From contig NZ_JANKJG010000009.1 of assembly GCF_024733015.1 (NCBI RefSeq), positions 62,001-126,000 on the forward strand: a DNA stretch of 64,000 nucleotides. The letters are read 5' to 3'. The notes under the pieces were generated by a model. It worked only from the letters and a program-made list of their open reading frames with translations. It searched no databases and was not told the origin of the DNA. The number at the start of each line of letters is the position of its first letter. Position 1 is the first letter of the stretch. Source of the stretch: Pseudosulfitobacter koreensis (GTDB lineage Bacteria > Pseudomonadota > Alphaproteobacteria > Rhodobacterales > Rhodobacteraceae). A program made the position numbers and the translations under genes. Shown here in pieces: positions 8,740 to 19,857 of the stretch.

Positions 8740-10797
8740 TCAGCGCGCAAGCAGGCCCTTCAGCCGTTTTGCAATCTGTTCGCGGGTGAACGGCTTGGAG
8801 ATGAACTCGACCCCCACATCCAGCCTTCCGTGGTGGACGATAGAATTCTCGGTATAGCCTGACATCAGCAGGACAGGCATGTCCGGTGCCAGTTCAAAGG
8901 CCACCTTGGCCAATTCCGCGCCGCCCTTTCCGCCGGGCAGGATCACGTCGGACAACAACAGATCAAACCGCTGCCCCTGCAACAGCTCGATTGCCTTTTC
9001 CGCCGTGGTGACGCCGTCCACCGTATAGCCCAGCAGTTCAAGGCTGCGCGTCAGATAGCGAAGCACACCGGTATCGTCCTCGACCAGCAAGATGTGCCCC
9101 ATCGCGGGCGGCATGCTCTCATGGCTGGTGGCGTCGCCCGTGTCGACGTTTTCCAGTTCTGTCAGGTCACGCGGGAAATACATGCGCACCGTGGTGCCGA
9201 CCCCGGCCTCCGAGTAGATCTTGACGTGGCCCAGCGATTGCTTGACGAAACCGAACACCATGCTCAGGCCAAGCCCGCTTCCCAGACCAACCTCCTTGGT
9301 CGTGAAAAACGGGGTAAAGGCCTCGCGCGCGACTTCGGGCGTCATGCCTTCGCCGGTGTCGCTGACCGCGATCATGACATATTGCCCCGCGCGCACCTCT
9401 GAATGGCGTTCGGCATATTCATTGTCCAGCCGGGTATTCGCGGTCTCGATTGTCAGCAGGCCCCCAGACGGCATCGCATCCCGCGCGTTTACCGCCAGAT
9501 TGAGCACCGCATTTTCCAGCTGGTTCCGGTCTACCTGGGATATCCAGAGCCCTGCAGACGACACGATTTCAAGGCTGATGTTCTCCTTGATCGTGCGTCG
9601 GATCATCGGATCGAACTCGCGCAGCAGCCTGTTGAAATCGGTAGGCACAGGTTGCAGCGGTTGCTTGCGCGCAAAGGACAGCAGCCGCGACGTCAGTGTC
9701 GCGCCCCGGATTGCCGCTTCGCGTATTTCGCGGGCGACGTCCATGTCGATGCTGTCCAACTCATACAGCAGCAGTTCGGCGTTCCCCAGCACGACCGCCA
9801 GGATGTTGTTGAAATCATGCGCGATTCCGCCGGTCAGCTGCCCGATGGCGTGCAGCTTTTGGGCGTGCATCAATTGTGCTTCGATTTCGGCTCTGGCCAT
9901 CAGGCCGCCGATCGCCTCTGAAATCAGGTCGCTTTCAAGCCGGACGTTGGTGCGGCCCTGCCCGTCGTTTGCCATAAGGCAGATCAGCGCGCCCCGCACC
10001 TTGCCCCCCACGGGCAGCGGCATCACCAGCGCATTGGCAAAGCTGACATGGTCCGCCCCTGCGTGCTGCATGTGCGAGACCAGCAGCTCTTTCCAGCGGT
10101 CTGCCTGTGCTTCGGAAAAACCGGTGAACTCCGTCAGCGACAGGCCCAGCGTTGGCTGGTTGGGAAAGATGTCCGCAAAGACGCCCGTTGCCGCCAAGAC
10201 GCGCAGTTTTCCCAGGTTTTCGGCGATGACGGCAGTTCCGTGCGACTGAAACGAACTGCTGATGACGGCAGCGGTCATATCCAGATAATCGCCGCTGGAG
10301 ACATCCAGTTCGGCAAGCTGCTTGATCACCGAAACGGATCGGTGCAGCGAATCTATGTACTCGGTTTGTCCCTTTTCCGCGGCGACACGGCGGATCACCT
10401 CGGCGCGAAGCTCTTCGATCTTGTCGGCAAGAAGCCGGAACCGGCTGGACAGTTCCGGCTCTGCCTCCAGCAGCAGCAAGACAAGTGCCGAGCCATCGTC
10501 GAGGCTGAGGCGGCTGCCCTTCGCGCTCAGCGTTCTTTTGTCCGGGGCAAGCGTCACACCGCTCAGCAGCGGGTCGGTCACCGACAGCGCGCCTGCAAGA
10601 AATGCGCCCAGATCATTGCCCTCGTTCAGAAAAACATCCCCCAGCGGGGTATCCTCTGTGCGCAGCGTCGGGCCGATCAGATCCATCGCCTGCGGGCTGG
10701 CATGTCTGATGATCTGCGCCTTGGGATCAATGATCAGCATGGCGTCATCGGTCATTCGAACGAACGCGCTCAAGGAAAGGGTGATACGATCAGGCAT
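8740..10797 (-). CDS. Hybrid sensor histidine kinase with C-terminal receiver
   Basis: A 685-residue cytosolic protein without membrane helices. Residues about 1-120 look PAS-like and are followed by a coiled coil (KIEELRAEVIRRVAAEKGQ). Next comes a GAF-like region at about 155-300. The HisKA dimerisation box has IAHDFNNILAVVLGN (phospho-His near 325). The HATPase_c domain has N-box NLAVNARDAMPSGG, G1 SDTGEGM and GSGLGLSMVFG. The C-terminal receiver (about 565-685) shows VEDD acidic residues, LLSDVILPGG with the phospho-Asp, and the Lys of FISKPF. The gene follows the metOD1 gene on the same strand with 11 bp between them, which suggests that the kinase and the small output-domain protein act in one pathway. 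The input signal is unknown. Confidence 0.92.
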   Translation of the reverse strand: MPDRITLSLSAFVRMTDDAMLIIDPKAQIIRHASPQAMDLIGPTLRTEDTPLGDVFLNEGNDLGAFLAGALSVTDPLLSGVTLAPDKRTLSAKGSRLSLDDGSALVLLLLEAEPELSSRFRLLADKIEELRAEVIRRVAAEKGQTEYIDSLHRSVSVIKQLAELDVSSGDYLDMTAAVISSSFQSHGTAVIAENLGKLRVLAATGVFADIFPNQPTLGLSLTEFTGFSEAQADRWKELLVSHMQHAGADHVSFANALVMPLPVGGKVRGALICLMANDGQGRTNVRLESDLISEAIGGLMARAEIEAQLMHAQKLHAIGQLTGGIAHDFNNILAVVLGNAELLLYELDSIDMDVAREIREAAIRGATLTSRLLSFARKQPLQPVPTDFNRLLREFDPMIRRTIKENISLEIVSSAGLWISQVDRNQLENAVLNLAVNARDAMPSGGLLTIETANTRLDNEYAERHSEVRAGQYVMIAVSDTGEGMTPEVAREAFTPFFTTKEVGLGSGLGLSMVFGFVKQSLGHVKIYSEAGVGTTVRMYFPRDLTELENVDTGDATSHESMPPAMGHILLVEDDTGVLRYLTRSLELLGYTVDGVTTAEKAIELLQGQRFDLLLSDVILPGGKGGAELAKVAFELAPDMPVLLMSGYTENSIVHHGRLDVGVEFISKPFTREQIAKRLKGLLAR

Positions 10798-10808
10798 CCG
10801 GGTGTTTT

Positions 10809-11339
10809 CTATATTGTGCCAACAAAGAATTCACTCTCGCCGGGGCCTGACGTCTCGTCGGCTTTGGACAGCGCGATCACCACGCGACAACCGGGGTCGC
10901 CCCTGGCAATCGCCTTGTCTATGCGCACACGGGCATAGCCCAGGTTTTCCGCCGTGATATGGCCAAAGACATTCGCGGTCATCCGGCACAGCGACGGGCG
11001 GCCAACGACCTTGTCGCCGAAGGGGCAGGCGGTGTTCTCAAGCACGATCTTGTCGCTGTCGATTTCCGTGATCGAAAACCCGCCGTCGATCCGCGCCTTC
11101 AGATCGACAAGCGTAGCCGCCACCTGGCGCGCGTCCAGCTTATCGCTTCCGAATGCGGTGCGGTAATCTTCGTTGAGGATGCGGCCCATCGAAATGCCGA
11201 CATGATTGACATAGGCCTCGGCCTCGCGCTCTCCGACGGTCTGTTCCAGCATTCCCACCAGCTCTCGCAGGATCGAACGCAGGAAATAATCCTTTTGGAT
11301 GGCGGGTGTCCGAAGAGGTTGGGGCAACGCGTCCGTCAT
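10809..11339 (-). CDS. Methanogen output domain 1 (metOD1)-type protein
   Basis: A 176-residue soluble protein. I recognise the metOD1-like core from about residue 35 onward: EAYVNHVGISMGRILNEDY, then a Cys-containing segment NTACPFGDKVVGRPSLCRMT and the C-terminal ENLGYARVRIDKAIARGDPG. The paired Cys motifs (CPFGD and SLC) are the most conserved part and may bind a metal or cofactor; that is inference. Proteins of this type are common in Rhodobacterales and often neighbour histidine kinases, as here (the kinase starts 11 bp downstream). The likely role is a sensory or output partner of that kinase. Upstream lies the 329-bp divergent region shared with icd. Confidence 0.72.
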   Translation of the reverse strand: MTDALPQPLRTPAIQKDYFLRSILRELVGMLEQTVGEREAEAYVNHVGISMGRILNEDYRTAFGSDKLDARQVAATLVDLKARIDGGFSITEIDSDKIVLENTACPFGDKVVGRPSLCRMTANVFGHITAENLGYARVRIDKAIARGDPGCRVVIALSKADETSGPGESEFFVGTI

Positions 11340-11668
11340 ATAACCTCTTTATTTCAGTCAGACACTATCCACGGCCCGATGTTAGCGTTAGGTAAACGGT
11401 CGCGTCGGGCCCTGGCATCGGTTCGCAAGGCGCGGCGCGGTTGACAGACACTAGAAGCGGTTTGCCCCTGCGGCAAAGCCTTTTCTCGTATTAAGTGTCT
11501 CCATCCCTGTCGTTCGCTGCTTTTTGACCGAAGTTTCGGAGAAACCCGGCCGTGCCGCCCATACTTTCCGCCGTGATGCCGCCGGATACTCTGTATGCAA
11601 AGGTATACTGTCGACGTCGCCAGATCCGTCGGCTATGAACGGGCAAATTCTCTTTCAAGGAGCGTCCC
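11340..11668. other. Divergent intergenic region metOD1 / icd
   Basis: 329 bp without a convincing gene. It must hold the promoters of the metOD1-kinase pair (leftward) and of icd (rightward). A perfect TTGACA sits at 11441-11446, but no acceptable -10 lies 16-18 bp downstream. A TATACT is present at 11604-11609, also without a good -35. A terminator-like hairpin is listed separately. No TGTGATCACA or AATATTRCCC element, as found elsewhere in the window, is present here. Confidence 0.6.
11459..11485 (+). terminator. Terminator-like hairpin in the icd upstream region
   Basis: The core TTTGCC / GGCAAA (11461-11466 with 11472-11477) is extended by GG/CC across a bulged G and followed by TTTTCT on the plus strand. 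No annotated plus-strand gene precedes it, so it could end a short RNA started near 11400-11440 or act as a leader attenuator for icd. Evidence is structural only. Confidence 0.35.
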
Positions 11669-13858
<2,190 letters not shown>

Positions 13859-13867
13859 GCCCGATTG

Positions 13868-13898
13868 GCGGCCCCCGAACATCGCGGGGGCCGCTTTT
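13868..13898. terminator. Intrinsic terminator after icd (convergent with hemerythrin gene)
   Basis: A perfect 10-bp stem GCGGCCCCCG (13868-13877) / CGGGGGCCGC (13885-13894) with a 7-nt loop, followed by TTTT on the plus strand. It lies 10 bp after the icd stop and ends before the convergent hemerythrin gene, so it mainly serves icd. Confidence 0.85.
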
Positions 13899-13905
13899 GC
13901 ATCTG

Positions 13906-14472
13906 CTATCCGCGCAGTGCATGGTGCAGGATGACCGGCACGGCCAGGTCTTCCTCGTCTCCCAGATGACGGTTCAGAAAGGCACGGATCGCCTCTGTTT
14001 GTGTCACCAGAATACCTGCTTCCTCGCGCGCGGTTGCCTCGTCGAGCTGCACCAGCTTGATCACGCGGCTGCCGGTATGGCTGAAAGCGTCCAGCACGGC
14101 GTCGAGCGCCTCGTGGTCCTTCTCGAGGATCTCCAAACCGCGATCAAAGCGCGGATCGGCTTCCGACAGTTCCGGAAAGAACGAAAGATCCTCGAAATGG
14201 TGGTGGCCGTGCAGCGCCCGCACAAGGGCCGTGCCATAGCGCCCCAGATGATCGGCAAAGCCGTCGGGATCGCGGGTTCGGTCCAGAAAACTCTGGGTCT
14301 GGTCATGCAGGTGGTCGGACAGCACGCGAAACTTCTCGTGGGCGCGCATCCACTCACGGGTGGACTTGGCAAAATGTGGGTTGGCCGCCCATGCGTCACG
14401 GGGATAGTCGTGCAGCAGGACGCCCATTTCAGCGGGCATTGCGGTGGTGCGGACAGGGATGAGATCGGTCAT
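13906..14472 (-). CDS. Hemerythrin HHE-domain protein
   Basis: A 188-residue soluble protein beginning at the ATG of MTDLIPVRTTAMP (14472), with AGGAG upstream. Longer in-frame extensions lack a ribosome-binding site. It forms a four-helix hemerythrin-like domain: HDYPRDAW near residue 21, WMRAHEKFRVLSDHLHD, HGHHHFEDLSFFPEL, LEKDHEALD and LNRHLGDEEDLAVPV supply the His and acidic ligands for a diiron centre. Such proteins sense or bind O2, NO or iron. Function beyond diiron binding cannot be read from the sequence. It is divergent from the LpxR-like gene (210 bp apart) and convergent with icd. Confidence 0.85.
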   Translation of the reverse strand: MTDLIPVRTTAMPAEMGVLLHDYPRDAWAANPHFAKSTREWMRAHEKFRVLSDHLHDQTQSFLDRTRDPDGFADHLGRYGTALVRALHGHHHFEDLSFFPELSEADPRFDRGLEILEKDHEALDAVLDAFSHTGSRVIKLVQLDEATAREEAGILVTQTEAIRAFLNRHLGDEEDLAVPVILHHALRG

Positions 14473-14682
14473 GGCGGTCTCCTTTCCCCTTACAGATAGG
14501 CAGGGCAGGTGGCTTTGTGACCTGAGCAAAACTGCACAGGAGCAGGGCCCCAAGTGCACTTTAGGCGGCAAACCTGCGACCAGAAGGACACGTTGCGGGC
14601 GCTTCGTGTCGCAAAAGCCGCGCTGGGCGTGGCTTTGATACGGGCATTCAGCGTACCAAAGGCACACAGCCGGGGGGCAGAC

Positions 14683-15606
14683 ATGACGGGACCGATGATG
14701 TTCAAATATGCACCCGCAGCGCTGCTTGCGTTGCTGCCCCTGAGCGCACAAGCCGAGGATTTCACGCGCCTAGGCTTTGGCTATCTTCTGACGAATGACT
14801 TTATCGGCGACGGACAGGACCGCTGGCGCACCGGTTCGATTGCGTCTTCGCGGGTCTGGGGCCGGGGCTGGGATGGCGCGCCGCCGCGGGGGGTCGGTGA
14901 CCTGATCGAATTGCGGCTGGGTGCCCAGATCATCGCGCCCGCCAACATCGAGGCGCCCGATCCCGCAGACCGACCCTATGCCGGGGCGCTGTCGGTCGGC
15001 GTTCACAGTCATTTCGAAACCGGCGGGCTGGATATGGCTGTCGGCGGTGATCTGGTCGTGGTGGGTCCTGCCACGGGGCTCGACAGTTTTCATGGGGCGG
15101 TTCACGACCTGCTGGGGATGCCGGAGCTGTCGGACGCAATGCGTGACGCGCAGATCGAAAACGGCGTCTACCCCACGGTCGTCGCCGAAGCCGGACGCAG
15201 CTTTGTCATTGGCGACAGCGTGATGCGCCCCTTTCTGGAAGGTCGGGCAGGTGCGGAAACGCTGGTGCGCGCCGGGTTCGACATGCGCTGGGGCGGGCTG
15301 GAGCAGGGCGCGCTGATGGTGCGCGATCCGGTCAGTGGCCAACGATACCGCGCGATTGACGGCGGGGCTTCGGGCTATGGCTTTGTCATCGGCGGTGATG
15401 TGACCCACGTGATCGACAGTGTGTTCCTGCCCGAAGCGCGCGGCTATGATCCACGCAATGCCCGTGTGCGTGCGCGCGCAGGCGTGGAATGGCGCGGCGA
15501 GAACGGTGGCGGGGTGTTTTACGGGCTAAGCTACCTGGGCGAGGAATTCGATGGCCAGGGCGAAGGTCAGTTTGTCGGCAGCTTTCGCGCCCACTTTCGA
15601 TTCTGA
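14683..15606 (+). CDS. LpxR-like outer-membrane lipid A 3'-O-deacylase family (DUF2219)
   Basis: A 307-residue secreted beta-barrel. Start taken at ATG 14683 (a second ATG at 14695 is also possible). The signal peptide (MFKYAPAALLALLPLSAQAED) is followed by the LpxR pattern LGFGYLLTNDFIGDGQDRWRTG (split here only by its catalytic-region Asn and Asp), DRPYAGALSVGVHSH, the DSFHGAVHDLLGM stretch and alternating polar/hydrophobic strands. The protein ends in Phe, as outer-membrane barrels do. Relatives remove the 3'-acyloxyacyl chain of lipid A, changing endotoxin structure. The enzymatic assignment is by family resemblance, and many DUF2219 members are untested. Confidence 0.72.
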   Translation: MTGPMMFKYAPAALLALLPLSAQAEDFTRLGFGYLLTNDFIGDGQDRWRTGSIASSRVWGRGWDGAPPRGVGDLIELRLGAQIIAPANIEAPDPADRPYAGALSVGVHSHFETGGLDMAVGGDLVVVGPATGLDSFHGAVHDLLGMPELSDAMRDAQIENGVYPTVVAEAGRSFVIGDSVMRPFLEGRAGAETLVRAGFDMRWGGLEQGALMVRDPVSGQRYRAIDGGASGYGFVIGGDVTHVIDSVFLPEARGYDPRNARVRARAGVEWRGENGGGVFYGLSYLGEEFDGQGEGQFVGSFRAHFRF

Positions 15607-15717
15607 ATGAGGTTCCGACTGCAACACATTGCGGACATAAGAAAATAGGCCCTAGGCGGGTCACATCAGTTTTGATAGACTTGGCTCAATAAAAAACGAT
15701 GAGGCAGGCAAGCAGGA

Positions 15718-16782
15718 ATGGGAACGGGCTTTCGTGGCACGTTTGTCATCTCTTGGTCGCAAACAGAAATAGACGGTCTTGAGGCCGCTCCTATGCAGTC
15801 CCTCAACGTAGGGGCCGCTTGGTCATGGTATGGCGATCCCGTGCGCGTGGATGGCCCTGCTGATATTTTGCGACTGGACGGTGCAGACGGTTCGGAGAAT
15901 TTGCGCAAACGGGCGGCACGTATGGTGCATCGCCTTGTGGGCGCGGCGCTGGATTATGCGCCGGCGGATCATGTCAAATGGGACGAAGACGCGCCGCTTA
16001 TGGACAGCAGTTTTGTTGTCACGGACGGCGCGCGCACGTTCACGGTGACCGTGATCGAAATCGGTCGCGGCGCGCAGCCGTTGCTGATGTTCCTCGACGA
16101 CATGCCGCCGCGCAACAGCGATCTTTGGGTGGTGCATCACACCTTGGGGGCCAACCGGGGCAATCCCAGCGGCCGCGATACCGGCGGTGTGATCTGTTTC
16201 ACCCCCGGCACCTGGATACGCACGCCCGACGGCGCAAGGCCGATCGAGGATCTACGTCAGGGCGATCTGGTCCAGACCAAGGACAGCGGCGCGCAGCCGA
16301 TCGAATGGGTCGGCAGCCGCCCGATGACGGGCGCCCGCCTGTTCGCAATGCCGCATATGCGCCCGATCCGCATCCGTGCCGGTGCCCTGGGCGTCGAGCG
16401 GCCGGACGAATCCCTGCTGGTGTCGCCGGAACACCGGATGCTGGTCAAGGGCAACGCGGCGCGGGCGCTGTTCAACACCTCCGAGGTGCTGGTCGCCGCC
16501 AAGGATCTGATCAACGGACGCACGATCACCGTGGACCTGAGCGTGCCGCACGTGACCTATGTGCATCTGATGCTGCCCTGCCACGAGATCCTGTGGGCCA
16601 ACGGCGTCGAGACAGAAAGCTTTCATCCTGCGAACACTGCGCTGACCACGCTGGCAGCCGGGGACCGCGCCAGGCTGCTGCAACAGTTTCCCGGCCTCGA
16701 ACGCGACCCCCATGTCTATGGCCGCTTTGCGCGGCGCAACCTGTCCGGATCAGAGGCCGCGATCTTGCGCCACGCGGCGTAA
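15718..16782 (+). CDS. Hint_2 (Hedgehog/intein-type) domain protein
   Basis: A 354-residue protein. The N-terminal 160 residues are an unassigned domain with no signal peptide. A Hint_2 domain then starts at VICFTPGTWI, whose Cys is the expected auto-processing nucleophile, and runs through ARPIEDLRQGDLVQTKDSG, SPEHRMLVKG and HEILWANGVETESFHPANTA. Hint_2 proteins are very common in Rhodobacterales, frequently attached to secreted RTX-type proteins, and their biological role is not settled. No intein-like C-terminal His-Asn is visible at the domain end, so protein splicing is unlikely; cleavage is possible. The gene is monocistronic and is followed by a GC-rich repeat-like element. Confidence 0.85.
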   Translation: MGTGFRGTFVISWSQTEIDGLEAAPMQSLNVGAAWSWYGDPVRVDGPADILRLDGADGSENLRKRAARMVHRLVGAALDYAPADHVKWDEDAPLMDSSFVVTDGARTFTVTVIEIGRGAQPLLMFLDDMPPRNSDLWVVHHTLGANRGNPSGRDTGGVICFTPGTWIRTPDGARPIEDLRQGDLVQTKDSGAQPIEWVGSRPMTGARLFAMPHMRPIRIRAGALGVERPDESLLVSPEHRMLVKGNAARALFNTSEVLVAAKDLINGRTITVDLSVPHVTYVHLMLPCHEILWANGVETESFHPANTALTTLAAGDRARLLQQFPGLERDPHVYGRFARRNLSGSEAAILRHAA

Positions 16783-16795
16783 GGGCGCGGGCCGG

Positions 16796-16855
16796 GCGCA
16801 TCCGGGGGCGCTGCCCCCCGTCCCCCCGGGATATTTATGGCCAAAAGAAAGGGTC
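16796..16855. repeat. REP-like intergenic element
   Basis: A hairpin-forming segment GGGGGC-GCT-GCCCCC followed by a CCCCCCGGGATATTTATGG stretch and an A/G-rich tail. From memory, very similar GC-rich palindrome plus 'CCCGGGATATTT' units recur between genes in many roseobacter genomes. Only this copy was seen in the window, so the repeat status is inferred. Confidence 0.45.
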
Positions 16856-16957
16856 AGGAAAAGCCGGAGACGTTGTCGCCGGGGGGGCAGATCAGATGTT
16901 TTTGCTTGATCAGCGCCGTACCTCGGCCGCCAAAGGCGTATTTCAGGCGCTGTCGCC

Positions 16958-17398
16958 TCAGATGGCCACACTTGCAGGGGTGACATCGGGGCTGCCGATC
17001 AGCGCCCGTGCCTCTGGTGTGAGGTTCAGGAATGCTCCGACGCCTTCCAGATCGCGAAATGCCGACGCCGTGACCAGCGGCGCATTGCCCAGCAACGTCA
17101 CGAACATCCGCCCCATGCCAAACCCGAGATCGCCGGGGGCCAGCAGCGCAAGACGCATCGAAATACCAAGTTTTTGGCGCAAGGCCTTGAGCTTTTCCGC
17201 CATCAGGACAAGTTCGGAATGCGTCAGGTCATTGGTGTCGGTGCCGCGAAAATCCTGCAACACTGCGAAGGCTGGATCGTACCCCGGAGCGTGCCAATAG
17301 GTCGACATCAGCGTGTTGATTTCAAGGCGGTTCAGGTCACCCCAGAAGCGGAACCAGACAAGGCTGTGTTGGGGAAACACCCGGCAATCACATGGCAC
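16958..17398 (-). CDS. Conserved hypothetical, STAS/SpoIIAA-like
   Basis: A 146-residue soluble protein with a GTG start at 17398; the upstream ribosome-binding site is poor, so the start is uncertain. The pattern VWFRFWGDLNRLEINTLMS, FAVLQDFRGTDTNDLTH, MRLALLAPGDLGFGMGRMF and FRDLEGVGAFLNL recalls small SpoIIAA/STAS-like proteins, in which a strand-helix repeat ends with an acidic Asp-Leu helix. I do not recognise a specific function. It is the only gene between the Hint gene and the TlpA-like gene, and both neighbours have independent roles. Confidence 0.6.
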   Translation of the reverse strand: MPCDCRVFPQHSLVWFRFWGDLNRLEINTLMSTYWHAPGYDPAFAVLQDFRGTDTNDLTHSELVLMAEKLKALRQKLGISMRLALLAPGDLGFGMGRMFVTLLGNAPLVTASAFRDLEGVGAFLNLTPEARALIGSPDVTPASVAI

Positions 17399-17521
17399 GA
17401 TGAGAACTCGCTGAAAATACAGTGTGGGCTTAGGTTATCACAGCCCTGAGCTCCCCCCAAGCCCCCTCGTGCATGAGGTAGTGAACACGCGCTTGGGGTG
17501 GCACAGGCCACCCTCACCGGT

Positions 17522-18097
17522 TCAGTTCGTCCCGGCCACGGTTTGCCCCGTCAGTTCCGCGATGATCGCCTTGGCACTGTCGGAGTTCCACTCCGCATCC
17601 CCGCGAAGACGCGCAACCTCGCGGCCCTTGGGGTCGAGGATCACGGTGATCGGCAGACCGAAGATGCCCATCTGGCTGGCCACGGCCTGTTTTGGGTCCT
17701 GATGGCGGGGCAGGTTGTCGATGTTCATGTCGGTGAAGAACTTGCTGATCCCCTCGGGCGAGTTGCGCCCTGTGGCCAGTGTCAGCACTTCGAAATTGTC
17801 GCCACCGAATTCATCCTGCAATTCGGCCAGCATCGGCATTTCCTTGCGGCAGGGCGCGCACCACGTCGCCCAGAAGTTCAAGAGTACCCATTTGTCCTGG
17901 TAATCTTCCAATGTCGCGTCGCCGCCTCCGTCCTGCAATTGGAACGCGGCACTCGACGTGGCCTGAGGTGCATCATGAAACACCAGCTTTTTCATCGAGC
18001 CGTCGCGCAGGCCCATCGCGGCTTCGACATCGGCCAGCGCAGTATTTGCACCCAAGGCAAGGGCCGTATACACCAGCGCAGCAAAGAGTTTCTTCAT
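17522..18097 (-). CDS. tlpA: TlpA-like periplasmic thiol-disulfide oxidoreductase
   Basis: A 191-residue secreted thioredoxin-fold protein. The start at ATG 18097 has GGAGGG upstream; the open frame extends further into argH, but only this start gives a signal peptide ([22 protein letters not shown]). The redox site is [15 protein letters not shown] (WCxPC), and the cis-Pro is in [10 protein letters not shown]. TlpA-type proteins keep periplasmic cysteines reduced, for example during cytochrome oxidase copper-centre or cytochrome c assembly. It is divergently transcribed from argH with only 22 bp between start codons, so the two genes share or overlap promoters. Confidence 0.9.
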   Translation of the reverse strand: MKKLFAALVYTALALGANTALADVEAAMGLRDGSMKKLVFHDAPQATSSAAFQLQDGGGDATLEDYQDKWVLLNFWATWCAPCRKEMPMLAELQDEFGGDNFEVLTLATGRNSPEGISKFFTDMNIDNLPRHQDPKQAVASQMGIFGLPITVILDPKGREVARLRGDAEWNSDSAKAIIAELTGQTVAGTN

Positions 18098-18119
18098 ATT
18101 CCCTCCAAAGGTCCAAACC

Positions 18120-19511
18120 ATGACAGACAAGACTGCAAACACCATGTGGGGCGGCCGCTTTGCCGCCGGACCCGACGCGATCATGGAGGCGATCAACGCC
18201 TCGATCGGGTTCGACCAGCGGATGGCGGCGCAGGACATTGCAGGCTCGCGCGCCCATGCCGCGATGTTGGGTGCGGCAGGCATCATCAGTACTAAGGATG
18301 CCGACACCATTCGGGAAGGGCTGCTCACGGTGTTGTCAGAGATTGAAGCGGGTACGTTCGAGTTTTCCACCGCACTCGAAGACATCCACATGAACGTGGA
18401 AGCGCGGCTGAAGCAGGTGATCGGCGAGTCGGCGGGGCGTCTGCACACCGGGCGCAGCCGGAACGATCAGGTGGCGACGGATTTCAAACTCTGGGTCCGC
18501 GATCAGTTGGACGCCGCCGAGGCGGGTCTGCTCGCGCTGATCGACGCGCTGCTGGCACAGGCTGACGCGGGCGCGGATTGGGTCATGCCGGGCTTTACCC
18601 ACTTGCAGACTGCGCAACCGGTGACTTGGGGCCATCACATGATGGCCTATGTGGAAATGCTGGGCCGTGATCTGAGCCGTGTGCGTGATGCGCGGGCGCG
18701 GATGAACGAATGCCCCTTGGGCGCTGCGGCACTGGCGGGCACGTCCTTTCCCATCGACCGCGAGATGACGGCGCAGGCGCTGGGATTTGACCGGCCTGCG
18801 GCAAACTCGCTGGATGCTGTCAGCGACCGCGATTTTGCGCTCGAATTCCTCGGCGTCGCCAGCATCTGCGCCATGCACCTCAGCCGGTTCGCCGAAGAGC
18901 TGGTGATCTGGTCGTCGGCGCAGTTCCGGTTCGTGACGCTGTCGGACAGGTTCAGCACCGGATCGTCGATCATGCCGCAAAAGAAGAACCCCGATGCCGC
19001 CGAGCTGATCCGTGCCAAGGTGGGCCGGATCATGGGGGCCAACGTCGGCCTGATGATGGTGATGAAGGGACTGCCGCTGGCCTATTCCAAGGACATGCAG
19101 GAAGACAAGGAACAGGTCTTCGACGCCGCCGACAACTGGATGCTGGCGCTGGCCGCGATGGAGGGGATGGTGCGCGACATGACCGCCAACCGCGAGAGCC
19201 TCGCCGCCGCCGCAGGGGCAGGGTTCAGCACCGCCACGGATCTGGCCGACTGGCTGGTGCGGGTGCTGGGTATGCCCTTCCGCGACGCGCACCACGTGAC
19301 CGGATCGCTGGTCGCTTTGGCCGAGGGCAAGGGCTGCGATCTGCCCGACCTTAGCCTTGAAGATATGCAATCCGTTCACGGCGATATCACGAAGGATGTC
19401 TTCGACGTGTTGGGGGTGCAAAATTCTGTCGATTCGCGTATGTCTTACGGCGGTACCGCCCCCGCGCAGGTGCGCGCTCAGGTGGGCCGTTGGCGCGAGG
19501 TTTTGAAATGA
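18120..19511 (+). CDS. argH: Argininosuccinate lyase
   Basis: A 463-residue cytosolic enzyme that splits argininosuccinate into arginine and fumarate, the last step of arginine synthesis. It carries the fumarase/aspartase-superfamily signature [15 protein letters not shown] with the catalytic Ser loop, preceded by [12 protein letters not shown] and [10 protein letters not shown]. Length fits the family (about 460). Its stop overlaps the ATG of a tiny lipoprotein gene (ATGA), starting a chain of coupled small genes leading toward lysA. It is divergent from the TlpA-like gene. Confidence 0.97.
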   Translation: MTDKTANTMWGGRFAAGPDAIMEAINASIGFDQRMAAQDIAGSRAHAAMLGAAGIISTKDADTIREGLLTVLSEIEAGTFEFSTALEDIHMNVEARLKQVIGESAGRLHTGRSRNDQVATDFKLWVRDQLDAAEAGLLALIDALLAQADAGADWVMPGFTHLQTAQPVTWGHHMMAYVEMLGRDLSRVRDARARMNECPLGAAALAGTSFPIDREMTAQALGFDRPAANSLDAVSDRDFALEFLGVASICAMHLSRFAEELVIWSSAQFRFVTLSDRFSTGSSIMPQKKNPDAAELIRAKVGRIMGANVGLMMVMKGLPLAYSKDMQEDKEQVFDAADNWMLALAAMEGMVRDMTANRESLAAAAGAGFSTATDLADWLVRVLGMPFRDAHHVTGSLVALAEGKGCDLPDLSLEDMQSVHGDITKDVFDVLGVQNSVDSRMSYGGTAPAQVRAQVGRWREVLK

Positions 19512-19684
19512 TCCGAATGATGGCTGTTTTGTCCCTCCTGGCCTTGGCGGCCTGTGGTGCAGACGGTGAACCGGTGCAACCCACCATGAACGCGGGCATC
19601 AGCCTGGGCACCGGGGGCGTGGGCACGCATGTGGGCCTGGGCCTGCGTAAGGGGCCGCTGACATTGGGATACCGGGTGCGATGA
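19508..19684 (+). CDS. Small lipoprotein (58 aa), first of two
   Basis: The ATG at 19508 overlaps the argH stop (ATGA). The protein begins [16 protein letters not shown], a lipoprotein signal with lipobox LAAC, so the mature part is only about 43 residues: glycine-rich, with [19 protein letters not shown]. No known domain is visible. Argument for reality: coupled start, clear lipobox and a coupled downstream gene. Function unknown; it resembles the short lipoproteins often left behind argH in this order. Confidence 0.75.
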   Translation: MIRMMAVLSLLALAACGADGEPVQPTMNAGISLGTGGVGTHVGLGLRKGPLTLGYRVR

Positions 19685-19857
19685 TGCGCGCCTTTGTCCT
19701 TCTCGCGGCATTTGCGTCACTTGCGGCCTGCACGCGCGGCGCGTCGCCTGATGCGCCCGAGGGCCGTGTCAGCAATGTCCGCCAGCAGCCGTCGGTGACC
19801 GAGCCGGGGTTACACATCTCCGGTTCGGCCTCGGTCGGCGTGGTAAAGACGTTTTGA
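19681..19857 (+). CDS. Small lipoprotein (58 aa), second of two
   Basis: The start ATG at 19681 overlaps the previous stop (ATGA); a second ATG follows at once. The product begins [17 protein letters not shown], again with lipobox LAAC, followed by about 42 residues with a Pro/Ser/Gly-rich tail ending VGVVKTF. Its stop overlaps the start of the DUF2834 gene (TGATG). The same length and layout as the preceding gene suggest an ancient duplication, but the mature sequences share little that I can see by eye. Function unknown. Confidence 0.65.
   Translation: MMRAFVLLAAFASLAACTRGASPDAPEGRVSNVRQQPSVTEPGLHISGSASVGVVKTF

Noticed and set aside
11441-11446. A sigma-70 promoter from the TTGACA at 11441
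   Set aside because: No acceptable -10 hexamer lies 16-18 bp downstream, and the expected place falls inside a hairpin.
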